This document shows, piece by piece, positions 25,760-49,476 of a DNA stretch of 64,000 bases. The DNA is from Lottia gigantea (Eukaryota; Mollusca; Gastropoda; Lottiidae), in NCBI RefSeq assembly GCF_000327385.1, contig NW_008709716.1:1329297-1393296 (forward strand). Direction: 5' to 3'. The translations under genes were made by a program, and so were the position numbers. The notes under the pieces were generated by a model that was given only the letters and a program-made list of their open reading frames with translations, made no database searches and was not told the DNA's origin. Each line of letters starts with the position of its first letter. The first letter of the stretch is position 1.

Positions 25760-28163
25760 TTTCCGAAGACTTAGAACGTAATCCGAAATATCAATGAAAA
25801 TACTGGTGACATTATATTGAGGATTGTTAGTAGAAATGAAATCTTGGCTAATGTTAATTCCCGTACATCAATTTATGATATTCGTCGCAGCCACAGAGTT
25901 GGGCCACGGCATAGAGTTATATAACTCTATGGGACACGGTTTGTTAATCGTCCAAGGGATATAATAGTGAGATTTCTGAGTTACCGATGTCGAGCTATAA
26001 TATTCGGTAATAAATCACATCTTAAGCATTTCAATGGGGCCAGAAATTTTAAAATCTTTGTCAACGAGGCCTTAACCAAACAAAGAGCCATCATCTTCAA
26101 AAGAGTTAGAGATCTCCACAAAGATAAATTGATTGACAATTGTTAAACATATGCTGGACGGGTGTGTGCTAAAACCTTATAAAATAGGATCATCTCCATC
26201 CAGTCTGAATCCGAGTTGAAGGATTTTATTGCACAAGTAGCACCAGCTGAAACTGTTCCGGACAGCGCTACGCCAGACCCTAGTGTTCGTGTATCTCGTA
26301 CATTCGAATCGAGCACGATGGAAGATCTGATCCGGTTCATACTTCTCGTCTTAAATTGTGGCTACCCCATAATTCGTGTCCTTCGTCAACCTCAACACCT
26401 TTTTGTAAATGCTCAGGACTCTAGAGGAATTTCTGGGGCCACTCGCGAATCCAATGTCCATTCCAACATGGGAGTAGTTTCTCGTGATGATAATCTTCCC
26501 TGCGAATCCGAATAGCATATATCCAAAACGCATCCAATGAATTGCCTTTCACAGTATTGAATGTTAATGGTCTGAAGTCTTAAACTGACGATAACTTCTT
26601 CCTTGCAGCTGTTAATAAATTCGACAATTTACTTTTAGCTGAAACGTTGCTTAAAGAAAATTATAAAGTTTCGTTGTTTGACTTTTTGTCAATCGTGGTC
26701 GTGAACTACACTTGGGAAAGCGAAGTGCGATATGTGGCGCCATCGCGGTGTTCTTTAAACATGTTGTAGAAAATCTTATTTCAGTGGTACTAAAGAAACC
26801 ATGGGGTTTGTGTGTTGTCGAACTTCAAGGTACAACTCTAGCAGATACATCTGATGATTTGTATATTATTTTTGTGTGTATTCCACCCGAATATAGCTCG
26901 TTTCACAATCTTATTGATTTTGATATATTTATTGAACTAATATGTTTAGAATATCAAAAAATTGGAAATATTGTATATAGTTTGTGGTGATCGAAACAGT
27001 CGAACAAGCTGATGCTCTCTGATCAGTTAACTGAGAACAATGTTGTTAATTTCTTATCAGATTCTTATGTGAAATCTTGTGACGAAACACATCTCTATAG
27101 CAGATGCTCTGAGGATGTGGTACTTAATAATTTCGGTAAAAGACTCCTTGATGTTTGTTAATCTGTTAATGTGTTAATTGCCAATGGTCGTCTTGGTTCC
27201 GATAGAGATGTTGGCAAATTCACCTTCAATTCTCGAAGAGATTCTAGTGTCATAGATTATGTGCTGGTCGATCATGCCATTTTTAATGACTTAGCTTCAT
27301 TTAAGGTTGAGGAGATCTCGGAATTCTCAGATCACTGCCCCGTTTGCTTCGGTATTAATTTTGAGCGGCCATCTCTTAACCTTGCCATAGGCCTATCATC
27401 TAAAATTAATAATTGTTTCATTAAATTATTCAATTTGTCTATGTATACTCAGGTTAATTCTATTGTTAAGTATAAAGGATGTCTTTTAAATCAATTTGGT
27501 AGTTTATCTGGTGTTAAGCAGGGTGAACCTTTGTCGCCTCTACTTTTCCTAATATTCATCAATGATCTTCATGACTTCATTTGCAGCACTGATCCCGGCT
27601 TCGTTAAAATTGGTAAAATCTTAGTATATCTGTCGCTTTTTTGCAGATGATACTGTACTTTTTGCGAACACAAAATAAGATAGATAAATTTAGTCCGTAT
27701 TGTGCCACCTTCATTATACATTCAATATCAATTCCGTTAGTTTTGAAATAGTTACTGAATATATTTATCTAGGTTTATTGTTTTTCCAAAATGGAAAGTA
27801 TGTTCGTGCTGTTAAACGAATTGCTTTTCAGAGTAGAAAAGGCCCTTGGTTCCCTTCTATCTTTACTGAAATCCATCCACTTAAGTATTTCTAGCAAATC
27901 GTCGTCATTCTCGCAAACCGACGAATATGGAAATTTCGTGTTTTGAGAAAAACGCTTTTAAAGTTTATGAAAAGTTTGAATCTTCAATTAAAAATTGCTA
28001 TTGATGTGACAATAATAATCAAGGTGTCTATGTGTGCTATAACATATCTATTTCGAAATGAGATAGCTTTCCCGCTATGTCTTCTGTTTCAATCATTGGT
28101 AGTTTCTGTTTTGTCATATGCCAGCGAAGCGTGGGGTTCTTTGGATGGTAAACCGTTGGAATG
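25760..28163 (+). mobile_element. LINE copy, 5' portion (ORF1-like, endonuclease, part of RT)
   Basis: In order: an ORF1-like region at about 25790-26515 (GARNFKIFVNEALTKQRAII typical of LINE ORF1), an APE endonuclease C-terminus at 27171-27380 (FNSRRDSSVIDYVLVDH, EFSDHCPV) and an RT part at 27460-27660 (SGVKQGEPLSPLLFLIFIND, then FADDTVLFA in another frame). SVLSYASEAWGSLDGK at about 28105-28150 is the downstream LINE domain, cut off by the 28164-33375 insertion. The segment between endonuclease and RT is deleted and several frames are broken. The rest of the element is at 33376-34625. Confidence 0.85.
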
Positions 28164-28720
28164 GGCAGTGGCTATTTATCACTGGCGTGGTAAGCGTGGT
28201 AAATAGCTATAAGTACCCTTACAGCTATTTACGGCGTGGTAAACAAAATTAGTTGTGATTTGATATTCTTTTCTTAAAAATTGTTTAAAACTACCTTAAT
28301 ATTTAAAATAACGATTTTGCAATCAAATAATCACCATTTTCATCAAAAATTCGCTTTTTGAAAAAAAATGTCGTGTTTGTTTACAAATAAATGTCAAGGC
28401 CGATTGTGAAGAGTTCGTGGTTCAAGGCTGAATACTTCTCAATTCAAACCTATCTAAATAATTCCGCGTCGTATGAAATTTGGTGTACATTCATTTGTTC
28501 TTTCGGCAATAGATTTTAATTACAAATTTGTCAAAATTTACTTTTAACCTTGTTAATGAATTGGAAAGCAGGCTTATTACAAGTATATCTAAAATCAATT
28601 GAGGACTTAACTTCCCCAAACGATCGTAAGGGTATTTTGTGTGAGAATAAGTTTTGAAAATAAATTCCTGCATTTTATGCAATGTGTCTCCTAATATTAC
28701 TACGATTTTACATGGTACTA

Positions 28721-31147
28721 CACACAGAAAAATAAGTAAGGCAATAGTGAGTAAATGTACTCATTTACGTGAGTTTTGGACTTTTCCATAAAACGACTCT
28801 TTTGGGACTCATTTGCAAATGAGTCAATATACTCAATAGTGAGCGATTTGTGAGTCATTTTGACTCATTCAATAAGTGACTTGTTTATGGGTGAAATGAC
28901 TCATAAGGGAGTAAATTGACTCAGCGAACCAGGAGTTTCTAAACTCATTAACGACCAATTTGTGAATCAATTGAAACATGTAAATAGTGACTTGACATTG
29001 AGTCAAATGACTTACCAGGGAGTTAATCGACTCATGTAAATGTTTCTTTTAACTCGTCGCAATCTGATCATGTGAGTCATAACCGAGTGACATTACAGTT
29101 TTGTCAGAAAATAAAAAAAAAAAGGCAATTCAGTTTGCTGAATAATTAAAAAAATACCTGTTCATTTAATATTTTTATTGTATATTCTAACAGTAACGTT
29201 CTACATTTTTGTAAGTTTCGTTATTACTGACAAAACTTTTCTTGGAGGAGGAGTCTTATCATTCATGTTCAAACAAATCTTTGAATGAACATATAGAAAT
29301 TCAAAGCTTTCTTATGGTACTGAATATTGAAAACATAAAATGTAGAAAATAAAATTCAGCAGCTTCAGCTACTTCTGTTTCATCCACAATGATGGTAAAT
29401 GTATTTGCTGTATGTACCGATTCCCCAGCGTACAAGATGAAGGTGTAGATATATTATCTGGTCTCTGAAAGGAAAGATATTTTTTTTTAACAAATATGGG
29501 ACGGGGCATTCCGCATATTTCTTAATTTTTCGGATAATATGTTATCTCGTTTATGTACAAAAAGAAACCACCCTGATTAATATGATATTGTTTAAGTTTT
29601 CTTTTCTTTACGGTCCTTTTTTTTCGTGTTCTGGAGCTATATAGCTATATGGTGTTGATTTCATTTATCTTTCTGTCCTGATTAATATGACTAATAAATA
29701 CTTACCGATTCAACTGGACAAAATATTTTCAGCGGATCTTCATTAAATAATTTAACAAATGGATATTAATGCCATATAACCAGCAAACCCTACAAATAGA
29801 AATCAACTATAATCATTTTCATCTCATTTTTTTTTCTAAGGCCGTATATAATATTAAATCTCAAATTAGAAAAATTGTTTATCAGTGTTTATCAAACTAT
29901 TATAGTCCCTAACCCTCTATCGCACAGCCATGTGATGAAACAGTCCATAGCAAATTACCTAAAATTCATTTTTCTTTACCGAATTATATTGACTAATGAA
30001 TCTGATTGTTTGTTAAATGCACATCTGTTTTATGTTGGAAAACCTTTATTATAAAATGGTAAAGAGCTTTTGTTTGTATAGGCTAAGAATTCATTTATTA
30101 TGGCCATGTTAAACTTTTAGGTTTCTGATGTGAACAGGTCTTGTTGATCAAAATATTCTTAACAGTAGTTATCTCCCTTGAAGGCATGTAACACACCGCG
30201 GGATTTTGAAGCATTTTGATTGGCTAATAGCCGACACGTCATTTCTATTTAGAACCCGCGAAACTTTGAGTTAGAATTAATGACTCTATGATTAAAACCG
30301 ATCTACCCAGACTTAATCTGAATCAAAATGGCCATGTTGAAGTGCAAACCTATGAATAGCAAACATTTAAACTATTTTGTAGACATTCTCAATCAATAAT
30401 TGCTATGCTTCGATCGAATTGTTGATCTTTGGTCTGTGAATAATTTTCATTCTGCCATTTTCGAAAGCACGATTCATTTTGTGTGTTTGTGCACAAGCAT
30501 CTACTAGCTTGAAACTTACTACATAACCCTTCCAAAAAAAACAATATCTAATTACTTACCGCGTAGGCCTTAAATCGTGATCTATGGTAGTTTTTTTTTT
30601 ATCAAACTTAGATGTTGAAAGGTTTGCTGTAGGCTTCACCAAACGACATTTCATTCTGACGTCACTGTTACCAGGTTACTTACCCATAAAGCCCCTGGGC
30701 AGGGACTCATTTGAGACTCACTTTTGACTCACTTTGCCTAAACCTGGTGACTCGAAGACGACCTCCCCCGGACTTGCGTGTAATATCCGAGAATACTAAT
30801 ATTTGACCAGTTTTCGACTTTCTTGTGACTCGCTAGTGACTCAACATTGACGAGTTATGATGACTCAGAACAAAGCACATATGACTCATTTCAAAGAATA
30901 TGGCTAAAACGCAATTGTTACTCAGCTCTGACACGCTATTGACACGATTAAGACTCACAAATGACTCACATGATTTTATTTTTCATTCGATGTGACTCAG
31001 CAGATGCCAAAGTGAGTCATTTGATGACTCGCAATTGATACATGGAGATGATTTCTGAGTCAAAATACTCATATTGGTGAGTAATTACTCATGACTCAGT
31101 TTAAAAGTCGTTTTTACTCAGCATTGTCTTACTTATTTTTCTGTGTG
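28721..31147. mobile_element. 2.4-kb TIR element with arrays of TGASTCA heptamers
   Basis: Ends CACACAGAAAAATAAGTAAG at both sides in inverted orientation, with weaker similarity to about 35 bp, flanked by TA. The outer 380-450 bp on each side hold many TGAGTCA/TGACTCA heptamers (about 7 exact on the left, 9 on the right) plus many one-off variants. The centre (29100-30660) is AT-rich and has no ORF I can support. Non-autonomous. Nested within the 28164-33375 element. Confidence 0.82.
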
Positions 31148-31984
31148 TACAGTGGCGTATTTAGAGAGTAGTTCCCTCGAAAAGTCAAAAAGAGGGTAAA
31201 TGTGCCCCTCACTCCCGTCAATGAAATCCTGGCTACGCCACTGAGTAAGTAGACCTAATGCATATTTCCACAAAAATTGTAATGCTGTGTCCTATGGATA
31301 TTAGGGTGATATGAGAATAAAAATCCCATGAAGTCAGAATTTTATATTTAGCTAGGTACTGTTAAACGCGTTCGCCCCTATACATTTTCGGTCTTTATCA
31401 TGTTTGCCCCTAGATCGTTCGCCCTGGGTCCGTTCGCTCCTCAATATTTTATGACACAATAATCAATGATCCACAAAATTTTGACAAAATGTTTAAATAT
31501 GTGTTTAATTGTCAAACTTGGTCACTTATAAATTTAAAAAGGACCCGTCCGCTATCATGTGACTAAAAACTGACTTGTTAGTCTTTCATTCAAACCTCTT
31601 CCAATTTGTCGTCCAGAAACTTGCCTTCACCGACACAATGTTGTTTCTCTAAACGATTCTATTTTTCTTAGTGTCCAGAATTAAAATGAACTTCCAAACA
31701 AACAAATAAATTATGTGAAAACTGTAAAAACTACTTAAAGTTCTCGAGAAAGTGGAAACATGGCTTACTTTTCAACTCGATTCATGCAGCATGGAACAAT
31801 TTTTTTGCGACCAGGACAAATAATTTTTTAAAAGGGACAGTTAAGCCAACTTTTGACCAATCATACTTTAGTCTCAGAAACGGGATTGTTTTAGCTAAGC
31901 CAATCAGTAATAGTGTTCACAGGTCACCGTCAAAATTTGAGCCTCAAACTCATGTTAATTATCCGTGTTTGAAACTAGTATACA

Positions 31985-32220
31985 GAAGATGTCTGCAGTA
32001 ATGATACAGCTATTGACAATGTTTGACTGTAGTTTGTAGTAGAGGTCAGTAATGATACAGATATTGACAGTGTTTGACAGTAGTATGTAGTCGAGATCAG
32101 TAATGATACATATATTGATACTGTTTGACTATAGTATAGTTTAGTAATGGAACAGATGTTCATAGTGTTTGACTGTAGTAAGTAGTAGAGGTCAGTAATG
32201 ATACAGATATTGATAGTGTC
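31985..32220. repeat. about 60-bp minisatellite, four units
   Basis: Four tandem units built on CAGTAATGATACAGATATTG and GTGTTTGACTGTAGTA. The third and fourth units are more diverged. Inside the 5.2-kb TIR element. Confidence 0.8.
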
Positions 32221-32269
32221 AACACTTTAATGAGATTCCTTCTTGATTATTATGAAGTTTTATCTAACT

Positions 32270-32560
32270 TTATCTAAATTTATCAATAATTGTGCCTTCT
32301 TCAGTGTTTACTAGCTAAAGAACAAGTTATATTGTGATAGAGTTCAACGTTTGTTGATAATAAACAATTTTACCAGTTTCGTCCAAATTGTGCATTCTAC
32401 ACGTTTCCAAGAACAAGGGCAATAACTCATATCAAATATTTCTTAGATTGTTTTATTTTCATAGGGCTGGTGATCGGTTCTCGAGTATTTACAAGCTACA
32501 GACTGAACGCATTTCGAAAGACTTGAGCAATGCCTCATAACAATCAAAACATTGTAAATT
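32270..32560. repeat. decayed pearl core fragment
   Basis: Contains TAATTGTGCCTTCTTCAGTG, a CAAGGGCAATAACTCATAT unit and a TTGAACGC-like end, without either terminal region. Probably an old remnant carried in the 5.2-kb element. Confidence 0.5.
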
Positions 32561-33375
32561 TATAATTTTATTGATTTTTCATTCATAATAATCACTTCTA
32601 TGATACTATACTAATCAAGTAAGCAATTAGATGCTCAGTAGGATTAGGCTTTGTTTTCCTTGCACCAATAGCCCAAATATAGGAACAGTTGTCTACAAAT
32701 CCTACGCATATCATCAGCCGCATTGAGTCTATTTCTATCTTTAGTTTTGATGACTAAAGTGTCGAGGTTCGCTTGGGTTCGTCGTGTTGAAGGGCACCAG
32801 AAATCCTGAAACTCGATAATTCTTCTCCTACAATAGCCTGGGAACCAGGAATATACAATATCATAGCTTGGAAATTAAAAATGCAATAAAAGTCTGTCAA
32901 AAGCATAGCTTTAAAATGTATATATAAACGAATTGCAGACTAATAGACAGCTGGAAATGCAGGCTATACCGAAGTATGATCATAAACACACATTCCTTGT
33001 GGTTCACATCACATAGCGATTGCAGACATTTTTAGACTGTGAAATTTAGCATCCAAAATGCCCGAAAACCATAGTCACCGATATTAAACATGGCTGATAT
33101 TTTTCTTCGCTAGAGATATTAAAATGCTTATTTTAGTGTGTTAACAATGTGAAATGTTTACAATATTCATATTTTGTGACCTAAAAAGTGTGATTTTTTA
33201 AAATTTGAAAAAAAAATTAGATGAAATCCACCAAAAAAAGAACCTGGTAAAATTTAGTTACCACGTTTTGTCTCCATAGACTAACATGGTGACATTGGCC
33301 TAATTTAACAAGTTACCACGCCGTGGTAAATAGCTGTAGGGGTACTTCTGACGCCAGTGGTAAATAGCCACTGCC

Positions 33376-34625
33376 GTTGGAATGTATACAAAATGATTTT
33401 ATACGTTATATTTTACATTTAAGTAAATCCACCCCATTAGTTGCTACGTTAGGTGAACTTGGAATTTTTCCTTTAGCGTAAGGTCCATATTGTTAAATTC
33501 TAATGGCAAACACAACTGGATCACTGATATAAGATTACTTCTCAATGAAACTGGATTTTCATTTTTATTAGATGATCAAAACTCCCTAAACGTATGTGAA
33601 TTTAGAAAACGCGTAGAGGACCAATACACTCAGTTATGGTATTCTCAACTCAATTTATCTAGTAAATTGGGATTTTATAAAAATTTTAAGAACTTGAATC
33701 TTACTTAGAATCTAATCAAAATTAGACGTTACATTTAAATTTTTAATTTGTAAATTTCGCGTTGGAAACCTAAAACTACAAATTGAAATAGGTAGATATA
33801 ATAAAACTCCGAGAGATAAAAGATTATGTTTATGCTGTTATTCTATTTATGTAGAAGATGAATTTTACTGTCTCCTGTGTTGTCCTCAATATATTGCATT
33901 ACGTCGCAAGTACTTTCACCGATTTTGGTCATTCCCATCATTGAACAAGATAGCTTGCCAGGCAAGGTAATATACGCCCACTGGCAGCTTTGATTAATTG
34001 AATAAAGATATTTAGCAGTACAGTAACAATCATCAGAATGAAATATTCAACCTTCAGTCATACACTTCTTTTTAACTCTTTAAGGTGATACTGAATAATA
34101 TTGAGTATGAGTTATTGCCGTTGTTCTTGAAAACGTGTTCAATTTTTAGCTCGTGAAAACTCTAGAAGGCAAATATTCAATCTTCAGTGCGGGACTGAAT
34201 AATAAAACCAAATTTTGTCAAAAGCTATATTTTTTTTCAATTTTCAAAATCCGTCTTGTAGAGTGTTTACGAGCAATTGTGGATGGACCGACAGACGGAC
34301 GGACATGGGTGACGGCAATATACGCCCCCCATTTCATGTGGGCGTATAAAAATGAATGAATTAATGAATCCGCGATCCCACTCTGAACTTCTAAGCTTAG
34401 GTAGATTCAATTTTGATACATTCAAGCTTAGAGGTTCAGCGTTAAAATGATCAGTTATCTTTTAATTTCTATTTCCTTTGTTTCTTTCTATTTTATCATT
34501 ATAATTAATTCGAATTATTAGACTTTGATTGTAAATAGGTTGCTGTTTTGTTCTTGTATGACATATTTTCGGCTATAGCAAGTATTTGCTTTGCTAAATA
34601 AAACAATACAAATACAATACAAAAA
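33376..34625 (+). mobile_element. LINE copy, 3' portion
   Basis: Continues the LINE after the 5.2-kb insertion. The ORF at 33490-33708 has NVCEFRKRVEDQYTQLWYSQ. Then comes IEIGRYNKTPRDKRLCLCC at about 33780-33840, the cysteine-bearing C-terminal motif of this LINE type. P7 interrupts at 33947-34352, and the C-terminus resumes (ELLSLGRFNFDTFK) to a stop near 34448. The 3'UTR ends in AATACAAATACAATACAAAA, probably the LINE tail. Several frames are broken. Confidence 0.82.
33947..34352 (-). mobile_element. pearl-like element P7 inserted in the LINE
   Basis: Low end AAGATAGCTTGCCAGGCAAG with AATATACGCCCACTGGC; high end TTCATGTGGGCGTATAAAAA. The core is short and its first part is inverted (GAGTATGAGTTATTGCCGTT). 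A (GGAC)n-type stretch precedes the high end. LINE coding similarity resumes directly after it. Confidence 0.88.
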
Positions 34626-34990
34626 CATTTGTTGACCACGTCTGAGACTTTAAATTTTAAGTGCATTCTAAGAAGTATCCTTTTAAATACTGAGGTCGGT
34701 CTCTCCGTAACAAACGGATATAAACGGGACTTTCCGTAGGCTACATTTTAAGGGGGAAGTTCGGAAAAATAAATAGCCTACATAATTGCCTGTAAAACTA
34801 AAAGTATTAAACGCCATCAATATCACAGGGAATTTAGCTTGAATTTGCCTTGGATCTCGTTAATTCAGAGGCAGTGAATTTGCCTTGAATTGGGTTAATT
34901 TAGTGGCAGTGATACAAATATAGGCCTAGGCACCTTATCATCCATCCGGACCCGTAGCTAACGGGGAGATTTAAGTTCCGAAGCCGACAC

Positions 34991-35308
34991 TTAAAGTGAT
35001 ACTACTTCTTAGAATAAACATAAAATTTTATACTTGGCGAATAAGAGCCAGTAGATATACCTGGTGTCATAAATAACATAATAGGATCCTTATATAATCC
35101 GATAAATCCACAAAACTTAGTAATTACCCATAAATATGCAATTCACTATTGAAAAACGCTTAATATCAAGATTATGAATTTTTCAATTTTACATGGATTC
35201 TGTTGTAACTTTATGACACCAGGTAAGCTAACTGAGGAATATATACTCATATTGACCATTTCGAGAAATTAAATTTTATGTTTATTCTGAGAAGCAGTAT
35301 CACTTTAA
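34991..35308. mobile_element. TTAA-flanked MITE, piggyBac-type target
   Basis: Near-perfect 33-bp inverted repeats start AGTGATACTACTTCTTAGAA (right copy AGTGATACTGCTTCTCAGAA) and run into ATAAACATAAAATTT, with two mismatches. Each is flanked by TTAA. About 310 bp, no ORF. TTAA flanks suggest piggyBac mobilisation, although the ends lack the usual CCC start. Confidence 0.78.
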
Positions 35309-36297
35309 CTTATTGTCTTATATCACTCAACATTGTAGCGTCTTAGCGCTTTTTGTAAATTCTGTTGCGTTGACACATCTCAAAGATACAGTATTTCAAA
35401 GTTGCTAAAAAAAGTTTCAACTCTGAATCAAGTGAGTGTGATTGATTAATTGTTAATGACACTATTACAGATCAAACGTGGTGAGCAATTTCTCCTGTTT
35501 GTGTGTTGGACTAAACATAGAACAGAGTCAATGAAAGGTACAGCTTTTTAATACTAGAAAAACCTTAGTGGAGTGGAGACTGCAATGTAGGCATTGTAGC
35601 AAAACAAATATGATTTTACCAGCAATAACTGTACAGAATATAGTATTTCTACAACCATTTAAATTTCAAATATATACAATATGATTTATTTGAGCACTTT
35701 TAACAGTTAGAAATACACAATTTGTAATTGATTATGAATAATATTCCTTTACCACTCATGTACAACTGTTCTTAATAATCTTACATTGAAATTCAAGATC
35801 TAGAAATTGCTGAAATTTCCTTTTAAATCAACAGATTATATAAGTTAAAGATCTTTATAGATTATTAGCTTTCGAATCAAACTCTTATAAATGTATCTCT
35901 TATAAATGAGTTTTTTGAAATTGATGATGGATTACTGTTTCGTAAACATTGAGAGCAATTATGCTTCAACTTGCAATGTATCCAGATAACCAAATCCTCC
36001 TCATTTTATCTTTTATTAATTAGTTATCATTTTCACATGTATAGATATTATATACAAAAACATTTCTGTTCATTCAAAATTTTCACTGGTTGATATAAAT
36101 AATTGAAATCAATCAACAATAGGCTTAATTTAGGAATATCAGACACTTATTCTTTTGAAGTATGAGTTAAATGCTGTCAGATGATAATGGATAATATTAC
36201 AAAGTATGAACAATGAATGAAAATTTGAAAATTGTCATTTATATTGATATGGGACAATTTTTTTTCCACAGCTTGTAGAGAAGATACATTCATATAG
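35309..36297. other. intergenic sequence 3' of WDR33
   Basis: AT-rich and without recognised genes or repeats. Part may be an alternative WDR33 3'UTR. Confidence 0.4.
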
Positions 36298-36303
36298 TTT
36301 ATT
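36298..36303 (-). terminator. candidate poly(A) signal of WDR33
   Basis: AATAAA on the minus strand about 205 nt beyond the WDR33 stop codon. Confidence 0.4.
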
Positions 36304-36506
36304 TCCCTCCAACTGGTTCACATGTCAACGATGGATCTATGATTAATGTGAAATAGGCAAGAGTTAAAAAAACACACAAAAGATTGAATTTTTGTCTCAT
36401 TTCCAATTAATTACTGATTTAGATCAAAAGTATTTTTCATAAGCATATAGCACACACCAACTTCATTGAAAATTGTATTTTTGGCATTATAAAATGAAAA
36501 TCAATA

Positions 36507-48531
<12,025 letters not shown>

Positions 48532-48612
48532 CTTTTACTTAAAGTTTACAACGGCAAAGCCTAATTAAAAGTAAAATTTTAATCAGACTGAGAATGTACA
48601 GGATAGTTGATC

Positions 48613-49476
48613 AGGAAAGATAACATGCACCCACTGGCAGCTTTGTTTAAATTAGAACATTAAGCATCCAACACTAGTATGAAATATTCTAGGCAAGGTA
48701 ATATACGCCCACTAGCAGCTTTGGTTTTGAATAAAAATATTTGACAGTACAGTAACAATCACCAGTATGAAACATTTAACCTTCCGTCTTACACTTCATT
48801 TGAACTTTGAGAGACAGATTGGAGAGTCCAATCCATCAAGAATAGTCCTATCTAAAGTGCTTTCAATCTAAAAATTGAATGAATTTCCAAAAGCAAGGGC
48901 ACTTACTTATATTTATTATTTTTAAGTTACTTGATTTTCGATAGGGTTAATCCTTGGTTAATTACAAACACTAACAAAAAGAAATTGTGCTTTCTAGAGT
49001 GTTTATGAGCTAAAAATTGATTGGTTTTTAAAGAACAAGGGCAATAACTCCTACTAAATATTTTTCGATTCTTCTGATTTTCGATAGGGTTAATCCTTGG
49101 GTGATAACAAAAACAAGTTTTGTCAAGATTGGTCAAGAAATGTACCTTCTAGAATGTTAACGAGCTCAAAAATTGAACAAGGGCAATAAATATTTTTTGA
49201 TTCTTCTGAGTTTCAATAGGGTTAATCCTTGGGTGATAACAAAAACAAGTTTTGTCAAGATTGGTCAAGAAATGTACCTTCTAGAATGTTAACGAGCTCA
49301 AAAATTGAACAAGGGCAATAAATATTTTTTGATTCTTCTGAGTTTCAATAGGGTTTATCCTTAAGTGATAACAGGCCTCTTTAACTGTTTACGATCGATT
49401 GAGGATGGTCGTGACGGAACAACTGACAGACATGTGTTGCCAATATAGGCCCTATTCCATGTGGAGCTTATAAAAA
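48613..49476 (-). mobile_element. pearl-like element P10 with duplicated low end
   Basis: Two successive low ends (AAAGATAACATGCACCCACT, then AGGCAAGGTAATATACGCCC 70 bp later) indicate an element inserted in another or a tandem duplication. Two almost identical units of about 128 bp lie at 49099-49350 (AAGATTGGTCAAGAAATGTA). High end CCATGTGGAGCTTATAAAAA. It lies just upstream of the WDR33 ATG, perhaps in a 5'UTR intron. Confidence 0.78.

Larger units (their letters stand above)
28164..33375. mobile_element. 5.2-kb non-autonomous TIR transposon with 9-bp target duplication, inside the LINE
   Basis: Ends GGCAGTGGCTATTTA(T/C)CACTGGCGT in inverted orientation, with similarity extending about 80 bp inward (AGTACCC, ACAGCTATTTAC, CGGCGTGGTAA). 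It is flanked by perfect copies of GTTGGAATG at 28155-28163 and 33376-33384. No transposase ORF. A second element (28721-31147) and a 60-bp minisatellite lie inside. A 9-bp duplication suits MULE or possibly Merlin; the superfamily is not settled. Confidence 0.88.
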
